Positions 1 to 12,300 of a stretch of DNA of 64,000 nt are shown here, one piece after another (within the stretch, counting starts at the first letter, position 1; each line of letters begins with the position of its first letter). The DNA comes from Enoplosus armatus (Eukaryota; Chordata; Actinopteri; Centrarchiformes; Enoplosidae): contig NC_092202.1 in assembly GCF_043641665.1 (NCBI RefSeq), positions 16,046,036 to 16,110,035 of the forward strand. Reading direction: 5' to 3'. Both the position numbers and the translations under genes were made by a program. The notes beneath the pieces are model-generated. The model was not told where the DNA came from. It saw only the letters and a list, made by a program, of their open reading frames with translations, and made no database searches.

Positions 1-296
1 GCCGAGCGTCCCGTGGGATCCAAAGAGTTTACTTTGAAAACATTTAATTGTTCAAAGCAGGCCCAGTCGCCTGAATACTGCAGATAGGAATAATGGAATA
101 GGACTCTATTTAGTGGGTTTTTCTCTCTGAACTGGGGCCACGATTAAAGGAAAAGAGCAAAGCAGAGTTGAATTGAAAGTCTGAAACAAATATCTTCTAA
201 GACAAAGTGTGAGCTTAAGTGGAAGAACAATGAATACATGGAGCGTCTCTCTCTCTCTGTCACCACCTGTGAACATTCAATTTATTCAAACATAAT

Positions 297-341
<45 letters not shown>

Positions 342-344
342 CAG
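1..344. other. Intron (5' edge of window)
   Basis: Intron preceding exon 1 of the window. No coding signal; it ends in a (TG)n array running into the acceptor. Confidence 0.7.
300..340. repeat. (TG)n microsatellite abutting a splice acceptor
   Basis: About 20 TG units occupy the place of the polypyrimidine tract of ablim2 exon 1 of the window; only TTTCAG separates array and exon. Confidence 0.95.
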
Positions 345-422
345 GTGACCCGGACTTCATCTGAGAGCATCACTTCAGTCCCAGCATCCAGCGCCTCGGG
401 CTCCCCCAGCAGAGTCATCTAT
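345..422 (+). CDS. ablim2: ablim2 exon 1 of window (26 codons, phase 0-0)
   Basis: Reads [19 protein letters not shown] and ends SPSRVIY. This is the serine-rich stretch that follows the LIM domains in ABLIM proteins. The acceptor is TTTCAG directly after a (TG)n array of about 20 units; the donor is AT|GTAAGG. The preceding intron occupies 1-344. Confidence 0.88.
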
Positions 423-3400
423 GTAAGGCTGCACCACCTCTACTCACCACCAGGGGGCAGTCGCAGCACATAGTTCAGCCTGTTCCCATAGAGTTCTCAC
501 ACGTGTCTGCAGGAATTGTTGTGTGCATCTTCGCTCATGTAACGATTTCTTCTCTGCTGCCAGGCCAAACTCGGAGAGGAGATGCTGGACTACAAGGACC
601 TGGCGGCCCTCCCAAAGACCAAGGCCATCTATAACATAGACAGGCCCGACATGCTGTCCTACTCTCCGTACGTCAGCTACCCGTCTGAGGAGAGGCACTA
701 CGGAGAGGTAGACCAGCACCACAGCTCTTTGTCTTTCACTTCCCCTTTCAAACTTCACGTCTCTCTAATCCAGCCTTAGTCATTATTTACTCCTAAAACG
801 AGCATAATGAGTGTTTACAGCAATTTAAACGACCAAACCGGTAAATAGAATACTCTAAATTAGCACCACCTACAACATAAAATTTACATTTCATCTTGTG
901 TGTGAAGCATTTTATTGTAACACCACACACAGTGGCCATTCTGCCTGTACTTTTACTTTTGATACTTTGAGTATTTTGCTGATAATACTTTTTTTATCAT
1001 GTCGCTCTGCAAGTAATGAATCCGAATACTTCTTCTTTCTTCCTCTTTGCTGTCGTCATCTCTGCGACACAATTTGTGGTTTATACGTTGTAACTAATGG
1101 CTTGTTGATAATCACATCTTCAAACCAAAATGCCTTTATTGACAACATTCACAGTTCCAGACTCAGATGTATCGTCAATCGCTTATTAAGTTGTACATGA
1201 CTCACATCTTGTTTTGGAAATTGGCGGCCACATTGTAAACGATTCAAGTCATATTCCACATTTTTTTTTGAGGCTGAACCAAATATCGCTGTGAGTTAAC
1301 GATATGTCAGCGGATGGTAAGAGTCCCTTAAATTTGTTTTTTTAAAGAAATGCGATCAAGGTGTGTGTGCAGGACATTTTTCATGTTTCTAAAGGACCTC
1401 AAACATATCTTCAGTCTCATTACTGACGTTTTTGGTTACTTAACAGCCGCTCCGATATGTCTGCACTGAGCCGATGAGCTAATATCGGCCAATGTATTAG
1501 CTGACATTAGCTCATTTGAATGCATGTATATATTTAAATTTAATATATAAAGTGGAGTGATAAAAAGTGAATCGGTTAATCAAAAGATGAATAGAGTTGA
1601 TTTATTTCCCAGGTATCATTGCTCTTCTGTCTCACCCAAATGAAACCCTGTGTCGATTGAGCAAACTTCCCTCTGTGGCCTCTCCTTTACCAGTTTGGTT
1701 GTTCATTTTTCGCCTCGCTGTCCCCCCCTGTCATCGTCCATCAGTAACAGTCACTCATCGACGCCGTGCTTTCTTCTGTCTCACCAACACGCCCGTCCTC
1801 ACAGTGTGAGACGTCATGACTCACGGCCACTGCACGGCCACTCTCATGGCTGGATGGTTAACTCATATAACCTAGCATATGAGTTCGTCCTAATCATTGG
1901 CTTTCTCCCCTCTTCATTTGCAGTCCCCCCAGCTGCTTTCTCCTACTCCCACTGAGGTAATATAATGCACTATGTCTCACCGTCACACACCCTCCATCAG
2001 TGCTTTCCTCTGTGCACGTGTGTGTGTATGTGTGTGTGTGTGTGTGTGACTATACTTTGGAAGACTTGTGTTGGGTTTAACTTTGTGTGTGAACATTAAC
2101 GGTAGGTACCATAGGTCAAAGTTGAACCACAAAGGCGGTTGTGATGGATGTTTACTACCAACCGTTTGGGTAATAATTACACCGTTAGCTTTAGATTTCT
2201 CTTCCAAATGAATGTGTCTAACCTGTTTGCCTACAACCTGACTGACTGTAGTGCTGCTAACGTTTCTTGCTCCATCGTACTTCTTTTCAGCTTTGTTTTT
2301 TTTCTTTCTGCTCTCAATATTCTCAGATTGATTCCGTGATTCAAATAGGTCTGGTACAACAAATGGACCAATCACAGCTTCGTAGCAGAGATTAAGAATG
2401 GGGATGTCATCTTTTTTTCATAGCTAGCTAGCTAGCTGGCTAGTTATCTACCTACATCCCAGGGGGAAAAAAATCAGAACAGAAAAGTGGCCACAAAAGT
2501 GGGGATGAGATGGACGCAGCTGTACAGGTTGTTGGCATACAGTTGAGTTTCAGAAATAACAATTCTAAAATATATGAAATATATTTCTAAATGTCACAAA
2601 AACTTTAAGCTAACTGCTCCTAGCAACCACTACCGCTGTCTGATTACCAGGCTAGACACATATCCAGATCTCAGATCAACTAAATGCTATAATACAACAC
2701 GTGAAACTGAAAAACAAGATGTCTGACTGTTGAAACCATAGAAATCAGTGTAGTCCCGGTCAGTTACACAGGGATCTAATACAGGGCTGAGGCTTTGCCA
2801 CAAGGTTCAGTTCAGAAAAGTCATTTCAAATGCGTGTTTCAATTACACAAAAATCTAATTAAATCAAATTTGTAACATGAGCTGGTATGTTTTCCTAGCT
2901 ATTTTTTCCCTCTGAGAGCTGTTGACTGGATAATTCATAGTATCAGGGACAGTCTTTCATGAAAGCCACACTGCTATTGAATTATTCAAACTAATTTTAA
3001 TTTCAAATTCCAGTCACCTCCATTGAATTAGAGACAGATGCCAAAAAAAGTCTCAATATATCAAATATATATCAGATATCTCAAATCCTGGACAAACAAA
3101 ACCAAAACCAACAGCATAGCTAGATACCACTAGGTAAGTTGGCTTACCTAACTTTCCTTCAATCATAAGACTTTGTGCCATTTTTATGTGTCATTTTTCA
3201 AAAGGGAAGTACTGACATTGTATGCCAACCATCAAATGAGACAAGTGAAAAAGACTTTAACGGTCAGTTTTCTAAGCCCACTGTTGATCGTACGTTACTG
3301 ATAGCGATCATCATTTGGAACATTTTGTTTGGCACGTGTATCCAACTTGACTTCAACCTTTATCCATTGGTTGATCCATGTTTTGAATCAGCCAGATCTG

Positions 3401-6400
3401 CCTTTGACATACCAATATCAGATATGGAGTCATGCTCAAGGTCCTGACTGATACTGTGATTAAGGACTGAGGTAATGTTTGTTTTTCAGTAGAATGAGTT
3501 GACTTTTCTTACTTTTTGTGTTTGTGTGCATCCAGGGCGATGGGGAGAAGTCACCCCGTCAGCGGAGGCCCTCCAGCCCCAGCTCCAACAGCTCCTTGGG
3601 GGGCTACGGGCGTTACACCCCGTGCCGTTCCCCCCAGAATTACAGCCGACCAGGTATCAGCCTCATACACGCATATGACACACAGCCCATTATCCATATA
3701 TTGCTGTTGTTATGTCAAAACCTCCAAGTTTGAGTTTGTATTTCTGAATTTTTGAAGAATTACGTCACCCGTGAATCCTTAAGATTACATTCACCCTCTT
3801 TCCTCTGACATGTGTTCTTCTTAGTGAATGACAGGGAACAAGATAGTGGGGAAAATGCTTGCATACTGTATTTAGGAGTAAAAATCTGCCACAAACTTTA
3901 CAAAAGATTCATCACTTCCTGTATTTTGAGAAGATTTCCTGCTGGTGACAATACCCACAACCAGAAATTAAATTACATGCTGCTCTACAGTTGAATACTG
4001 CATGACTGTCATGCCTACATAACGTCCTGATAAACTTTTCCGCTGACAGCAGCGACTCATTCTTGTATGATATATATGATGTTTATCTATCATTGCTTAA
4101 ATGACAAATAATGTTATTTCTTATCCTGGCCCGTTTTTATCAAGTGTCTCAAAATCCCTACTAGGGAACGTACTGTCCTAGGACTGCAAACACTCCACTA
4201 CCTTGTAGGCCTTGAGAGTTAATTACGAAGCTTCCTACACTGATTTTACAAGGAGAAAGATGGCTCCTGGGCGACAGTGTGATTTCACGACACACTAATC
4301 CACAAAGTAGAAATTATGACTTTTTTCCCCCCTGAGAGTTGTGGTTTGGAGTGTTAATCAATGGAAAAAATGGCAGCGCTGAACATAGCACTGGTTTTAT
4401 GTATAGGCTTCATTTATACTATATGGGCAAATCATTTAGGTAAGTTATCTAGATTATACATGCAAAGATATTGTCCCAAAATCAATAGGTATAGCATATT
4501 TCCCAGTGTGTCATTTGCCAGCCAGTTTGACTGTTATCAGGCTATTGAATAGGCGTTCCCATCACACATGTCGTCCCAAATATATGGGCTAGTAGGGGCC
4601 CACTAAACCTACTAGTGGGTTCAGGAGGCTGTTATCACGCATTTATTTCAGTGAGCCAATGCAGCGTGTTCAGGCGACGTAGTATGAAGCGCGACAAAGT
4701 CCATGTAAGGATGTGGCTGGGGTGGAACACAGGCCTCCCACCCAGGAGGCCGGGGTTCACGTCCCATATGAAACCAAAAAGTAATTGTTGACTTAATTGA
4801 AGTCATGCGTCGCATGATCTTTTTCCAACCTCAACCAAGTAGTTTCGTTGCTTAAACCTAAGCCTACTAGTAGGTGTGCCAAGCCCCGATAACTACTGGT
4901 AACGCCCATCGACCATGTGAATAGATGATAATGGCCTTCTGAACCTACTAGTAGGCCCCTTCTAACCCATATCTATGAGGCTGATAACCGCTGATAACTC
5001 CCATTCCAATCGGGTGCATTTGCATTGTAGGCTGTTAAAGTTAAACATTGGCAAGCCACTTGCTTGGTTCTACTACATCTGTGAATGAAGTAGCATAAAG
5101 CCTTTTGTGTCCCCAAATCACTGTTGCAAAGCTGCGTTTTCTGCCGAAAGACGTAAAGCGACTTGGACCTTCTGCAAGGACAGAACAAAAAGGATTCAGC
5201 TTTTGTCAAGAGGATCCTTCAATAAGCTCATTGTAATCAAGGCCTATCAAAACATTCTCCCACAAAATGTCTTTATTTGAACACTATATCCAGGAAACCT
5301 CTGGAGCTCTCCTAAATATAAGCATAGGTAGGAATAATTTCCTAAGTTAAGATAAAAAAAAAAAGTTTTTTACCCTAGGTCTAAAAGTAGTTGAAAATAT
5401 GCATCACTCTGAGAATCTTTGGTCACTTAGGACTGATTTCATACTTTGAGACACTTGATGAATAGAGGCCCTGATTGCTAGTATTAGGATTTATAATAAT
5501 TTCATTGTCCCTCCATCTCAGAACACATGGCATAAAGTGCCTCGTGTCACAAATAGACCTCTCATTCGTACACAACCAAAATATTATTCTTTAAGATAAA
5601 TATTTAAGGTGTCACTGTGTGCTGTCAGCCTTTTGTAAAAGGACCACAAATGTATTCCCCTGGATTTGTATTATGTTTCTGTGCTGTTTTCCATGCCAAA
5701 TTGGAAAAAAAAGACTATAAAGCCACTTAATACCTTCATAATTGTATCCATTGACTCAACATGTTTCCTGTGATCTGATTGGACATTCAGGGCCAGAGGT
5801 ATACCTTGGCGGTAAACACAACAGCCAGGCCCGTGACTCCAGTTGTCTCCCTTTGCCTCCAACCCTCATTGGTGCTGTTAAGTACCCCTCCACCTGGGCC
5901 AGGGACTCATCTTCCCTCCCTGTGTACTATTCTGGTGGGGCGGAAGGGAGTGGTGGTGGTAGTGGCAAGTACTCGCCCACACCAACAGGTGGCAGTGCAG
6001 GGTTGTCTTTTCATCTAAACCCCACCACCCTGGCCATGCTGCAGCAGCACAACTACATCCCTTACTTCAGAGGTATCAAAGCACGCTGAGACCGAGACCT
6101 GGTCCAATACAGACAATGGACAACTTGCTAGAGTCATTGCTGTTGTCAAACCTTAGACAGAAACAAAAACCGTCTGCCTTTTCAAGAACCTCCAAAAAGC
6201 TAATATTTGAAAGGGGATTCAAAGTCCAAGGTGTTACCCAAGCAGAACCGAAGCATGCAGCCCTTGGACTCAGGATCAAAACCATGAAACTCTTGAAAAC
6301 CTTTAGCTAGACAGATTCCCCCACAGCAGCAAGGTGCTGGTCCGCTCTGTATTTGACTAAGACCAAAGGTCCTAAAGAATGCTGTGAAACGACCACCACG

Positions 6401-9235
6401 ACTTAACTTGGCATGGGCTGTGGTTAAGCACCAAATTAACCTTGTGTTGGAAACTCACACTCTAGGTCTTTGGGTCTCTCGGTTCACCATAGACCCATGA
6501 GTCATAATGGAAAATGGAACGTCTGGCCTGGTGTGCGTAGCATTTGGGTCTGAAACCACAGTTTGATCACTCATGAAGATTTATTTTTTGTTAATTCTTG
6601 AAATAAAGCCATGAAACCACTAATTATATTCACGATACCACACGTCCCTCAAATCAACATCACAAACCGGTACTGTACACATTCCCCTTGCACGCTGTAA
6701 CCCCTGCAGAAAGGCTTATCCAACCACCTCCCTTTGCTTCATTTTCTCCCCATCCCCTGATCTCCCTCACCCCTCAGGGTTCAAACAGGACCCCCTACCT
6801 GACCCTAAACCTAGGACATCCCTGCATCTCAGTTTACCTCCTCCTAACGGTAAAAAAAACCCAGAAGTCTTTCTCTTCTCTGTGTCTCCCTTCCCCTAGT
6901 GGAATGGTTAGCAGGTTTTGTGATGTTGTTGTCCGGTATCGTGGTGTTGTTGAGTTTCATGGGGTGCATCAAGGAACATTAATAGGACCACGTAGTTTTC
7001 CCATACTGCTTGCCCTGTTCACTTGTGTCTGTGGACGTGGTTGTTGTCGTGCATGGTTTAACTTGATGTAGACCTGAGTGTGACCCTGATACATTTGGCA
7101 TTATCTTTTAGAGGACGGGAAAGGGAGATTTCATTTTTGTGCTTGTCTGTTCAGGTTGTCGACCTAATTGTTTGCCTACCTTTGACCTCTAATCTACCCT
7201 CTTTTTCCTGAATGATCCCTTGTTCATTGTCATGTGTCAGACTTCTATCTCTTTGGTGTTAACCGGCTGGTTCAAATTTGACCTAAATCTTGTCTCATTT
7301 GTGGTCTGATGAACAGTTTCATTTTCATTCAGAGCCCCATATCGCTATTTTTCTAAGTTATTAAGTTACCATAGCTTTCATATGGAGTCGAGCACACCAG
7401 CAAGAGGATGAGGTGGTGTGGACTCAGAGGCTTCTCCCTGTCCCTCCATAGGCTTCCAGAAGCTGGCCAATCAGAAGAAAGTGGGCTTTTAGGGAGGGAG
7501 GTGCTTAAAAAGACAGAAGCTAAAACGGCTTTTTTGAACTGTGAATCATGCAAAGCTACTCTAGTCCTTTGCCAGAATAAAAATTTAGAGCTGGAAATGA
7601 GCATAATAGGTCCTCTTTAACAGAAGAGGTAAGGGACCCTAAACCATACTTTATCTTAGGGGCAAGACTGGGTGGAGCAGAAATAAGAACTTTTTGTGCA
7701 CAATCACGGTTTTATTGTGCAATGAGGAGTTGTTGTTGTTGTTTTCTTTTAGTTTTTTAGTTTTCAAACTAATTAGTAGCTAATATGGCTAAACTGTTGC
7801 CTAGTTGGACCTAATTTTAGCAATGTCGTGTTCAGGGATCACACGATTTCTCCATCTGTGGTGCCCAATCTAAAATTCTCCCACTCCATTACGAATACAA
7901 TTTTGTTTTCAGCGTTCAAATCAAATTCATTTTGAATAAATAGCGACAGCCTAATTTAGTTTTCCCATGTAGAGTGATTTTCACTTACAAAGAACATTTG
8001 CACCATATAGAACCCTTCCAGCAGGAGCAGATTTTTCTACCATGTTTGCTTGGACCATGGCTGATTAAAAGGAGGAGGTAGAGAGGGAAGCAGCATGAGA
8101 AAATCGCGAACATGCGGTCCAGGGTTTTGGCGTTTCTTTTTTTTTTCCATGACAGGGTGGAGAGGCTGAGAGGGGAGTTCTCCGATGGGGAAGTTGAAAG
8201 AGAGGAGGGGGAACGGAGGAATGAAATAGCCCGAGCGGGCCAAGCTGTATTTCAAGGTCTAGTTGCCAGTTGCAGTGGCATGTAACACAGTGTGCCGCTG
8301 GCTTTGTTGGGAGCCTAGCGGTTCCTAACGTGCCGTGAAAGAGGCCTATTTGTTTTCAGGCTCATGCCTTAGGGCCTGTGTCCACCAAAGCGTTTTTTTC
8401 CAAGCTGAAAACCCCCAGCTGGGAGCATTTGAGAGCCGCTTTGGTTGCAATAATATGGAATATACATAGAAGTATGTGTTGCAAGTAGCCTAATTTTGCA
8501 GATAGTTTGTGTTATCAACACATAGTAAATGTAAAAATGTTGGCACAAGGTAGAGTACTTGCTCTGGCCCTTGCTCTGGATGAAGGGAAGGCTGAAGTCT
8601 GTCTGGTTTCATGTGATTTCGTGGGGCGAGGAAACATCTCAGTTGGTCTTTGTGGTATTTGTCCCGCCCCTCCTCCACTGTGATTGGACGGCTGGGTAAA
8701 AAGCGACAGTGACGAGCGCAGAGCTTCACCCAAAGTTGAACATTTTGCAACTCTCTGCGACCACAAAAAAACAAAAAAAACAACTTGTAGGCATTTGTAG
8801 CAGAGCGTAAATACGCAGCGCTCCCATTTCAAACAATTCAAAAGCTGTGGTGGACACAGGACACATCAGGTTTCCGCATAGAAGTTACTGCGGTAGCAAG
8901 ATTAAGTAACACTCAGGAAGTTTAGATGTGTTGTTCAATGGAAATTAAGGGACAGTTGAGGAAAGGACCTTGCAAGGACGAATCATGCATGCTTTTGTTT
9001 TTATCTCCCTGATTTCTTCTCAATGGTCCCAAAACCATCTTTTGTATTGCTGTTGTGTTATTGGTTTTTGATAAATGAATGGCATCCACCTTTTGTCGAA
9101 TGTGTAATCTGTTCACATGAATTGTAACGCATCTCCTCCCTTTTAACCCGAGCCTCCAACACCTCTTACCTTATCTCCAGATGTTTGTATGGAGGATCTG
9201 CCCTACATTTAGAACTGCACTAACAGTATTCTGGT

Positions 9236-9268
<33 letters not shown>

Positions 9269-9339
9269 TTTATGGGCCTGTCTGTGTGATTGTATGTGTG
9301 TGTGTAAGGAGATCACTCAGACCAGCACTAACAGCACTG

Positions 9340-9372
<33 letters not shown>

Positions 9373-12300
9373 TCAGTGATCTCATCCACTTGCATCCAGA
9401 TCCCTGCCGATGGTTCCTCTCTGTCTGAGGGGGGAAGAGTGTGTGTTCAATCAGCTCTCTCCCGTGCACACTCCCAATCTCTCTCTCTCCATGTTTCTCC
9501 CTCAAAGCTCTGGATGTAGAGTGTTTATTACTTTTGGCCTTAAGGGTGTCAGTGACTCCATCACCCAGCCTGCCTGTGACGCAACACAGCGAGGTGGACC
9601 CCGGGTTGTGATCATAGATACACAACACACACATGCATGCAGTCAGCAAAATCTATGCCTCTCTCAGACAACGAAACCCACATTAAAACTCACATGCATT
9701 GCCTTTATTTTGGCACCTGCGCTTAGATTTAAACAAATACAATAATACTCTTAAGTGATGAGAACGCTGATCATCCACCCCATCCAGGTAAGTCATTGCT
9801 CTGGTGCTAGTGGTACCATCATCACCATACCAGCTATTCCTTGACGGCCGTTTCCAAACATTTCTCGGGACTTCACAGAGCCAGCAGTCCCGTAGTCTGC
9901 TGTAAGTGTGAAAATGGGCCAGGCTTCAAGACCTCTGCGAGTTCTGAACTAGTCTCTTCAGCACCTACAATGCGGTATAAAGCCGTTCCACTTAAACTGT
10001 GCAGAGTCGCGGGGGGCTGGACCCTATCTCAATTCACTTTAACCACCACACAGCGTCGCCTTATCCACCAAATCTGAAGTAGCTGCATGAGGTACTTTGC
10101 CAGTGAAGTTTGAAACAGCAAACTCTCAATATCTTTTGCCACCTTTTTATTGCTGGATCTATTTGAAACTTAGCAGAAGCATGTGGTCCAAGGTGGATTG
10201 CTCAATCCAGGTGAAGGGTAGCAGTGGAGGAGTTAGGGTCTACCATGGGGTCAAATTCACGAGTGAGGGCAAAAGACGTTGTGATTTTGACAGAGTTTAA
10301 GTTTAGAAGCATCGGCATAAGTAACTCAGGTTTGACAGTGGACAGCGGTCGTGAACAAAAGCTTGGTTATAAAGCAAAACTATCAATTGACTGGCCAGTC
10401 TTCATTCCAAACCTGACTTATAGTCTTAAGCTTTGGGTAAAAGTGGCCAAAGCGAGGTTTCTGTGAATGGATGGGTGGCCTCTGGTTCCGGAATCTAGCA
10501 TACCTTCGTGATGAGGTGCTCCAGATGTGACAGGTGGGCAGGAGACCTAGGATACTCTGGAGAGATTACAGAGCTCACCGTAGTGCTAGGGGATCCAGGA
10601 GGATCTGGAGGATGTCGCTGGGAAATAGGAGATTTGGGCGGAGGGACAACATAGGGCAACATTATCTGTGCCAAAGTGGTAGCATTCAAAATTCTACAGG
10701 ATGATTTTTGTGTCTCATCGCTTAACAGGTCATTAGACCAGGTAGCATTCTCTACCCAAAATTCAGTGAATTGGTTCAAGACATTCAAGAAATAAATACA
10801 GTAAATGGCTGGGTTATCAAGTCAGCTGCATCATTATAATAACCACTGCTTCATATTTGAGCTTTATCAATATGCTTACCACAATGCTGCCTTTTTTCCC
10901 CCCCCAACACCCTTTGTTTTCTCCCAAACCCTTTCCCTTTTGCCTCTCATATCCAATGCCCACCCAACTCCGTCCCCAACTGGAGGTAGTGAAAGTGGTC
11001 GGAGTACCCCCAGTTTATCCACCTATTCTGATGGCAAATCCCCCTCCTCTACTTCTACATACATGGCTGCTCCCCGGCATTTCCACATACCAGGTAGGCC
11101 ACAGCCGCACAGCTTGGCTCGCAACTCCATCTTTACACATTCTATACAGTAGGCTGCCATTAGTAACACGGAGGTGAATTACAAGGTAAGCTATGAGGTC
11201 ATAACAAAGTACTTGGTATCGACTGTTACGTTTACTATTAGAATCTCTCGTAGAAATGTTGTGTGTTGTTAAATGATCTGATGCTAAGGTTTAGGTTGGT
11301 CCACCAACCAATGCCGTAACACCAAGCTGAAAAGCATTGTTTCACTGACCTCCTGTGGTTGAAAGTTTAAAAGTCTGTTGCACCTCTGACCCACCCCAAC
11401 AGTGATGAGCCGGGTGCACTGCCCGCACTATAAGTCAAAACTTCAACCAATGTAGGTTAGAAAACACAAGATTTTGATTCGGCGCTCAGTGACTGCTCCA
11501 TGTAAACAACAAGTAAACTTGTTTTGACCGGAGTAGACTATTTTCCTCAGTGCATTGGACTCCTTTCTTTCCAGGTACGTGCAGATAAGTCGTCTGAAGC
11601 TATCAACACGTGTGGGATAGGGCCCTCATGCAAGAACATTTTTGTGTTTGTTTCCTAAACCTCTCACTTTTTTTGTCAGGTTTTTTTTTTCATCATTAGC
11701 ATAATTGACGCACCCAAAATGCCATGTAAGTCTCATTCACAGAAATGTTACCTGAGACTGAAAAGCAGAACTTCACATTGTGGAGCTTTAAGTCCTGCTG
11801 TTGGAAAATCAGCAGATGGAAACGTGACGAATTTAGTGTTTTGTCAGACCCAGCTGTCCATTGCAGAGCCATATAATGTGACAGAAATAAAGAAGAAATG
11901 GCTCTAGCCAATGTCATGTAGTTGAACGTTTAAAAACTTTAAAAACAGCTGGTTGGTATGCCACGGCACAGTGTTCTTAGGGGAATAATCAAAATCGTAT
12001 TTTTGAAGCCTTCTGACCTATAACCACTGGTTTATCGTGAGAAGATGAAACCAGTGTTCTAACCTCTTTTATCCAGCAGCGAGTTGTGTTTTCAAAATAT
12101 TCTCGTGATCCCATAGACGTCCTCATCTGCCCGAAAAGATCAAATGTTTGCCATTTCCTCAGACTGACCGTACATTCTCAATTAGGGGCCAATGCCTTTA
12201 ATTACCTTAGCTGTAGAGGGCGCCAGGCCTTTATTTGAAGCAGGCTTATATTAGAGACAGGCCTTTTCATTTCTAACTCCCTCTGTTTGATAGGCATATT

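Larger units (their letters stand above)
6073..10985. other. ablim2 intron of about 4.9 kb
   Basis: Holds MITE remnants at 7380-7620 and 8372-8862 and two (TG)n arrays (9242-9269, 9341-9372). The open frames across the TG arrays are translated microsatellite. No extra exon recognised. Confidence 0.6.

Noticed and set aside
444..758. 104-codon minus-strand frame
   Set aside because: Antisense shadow of ablim2 exon 564-707.
2424..2440. Short TAGC tandem run as CRISPR-like or regulatory repeat
   Set aside because: A 4-base tandem in vertebrate intronic DNA; no spacer architecture.
9181..9519. 112-codon open frame (and overlapping frames on both strands)
   Set aside because: Its core is translated (TG)n giving VCVCVC/THTHTH; no conserved residues outside the array.
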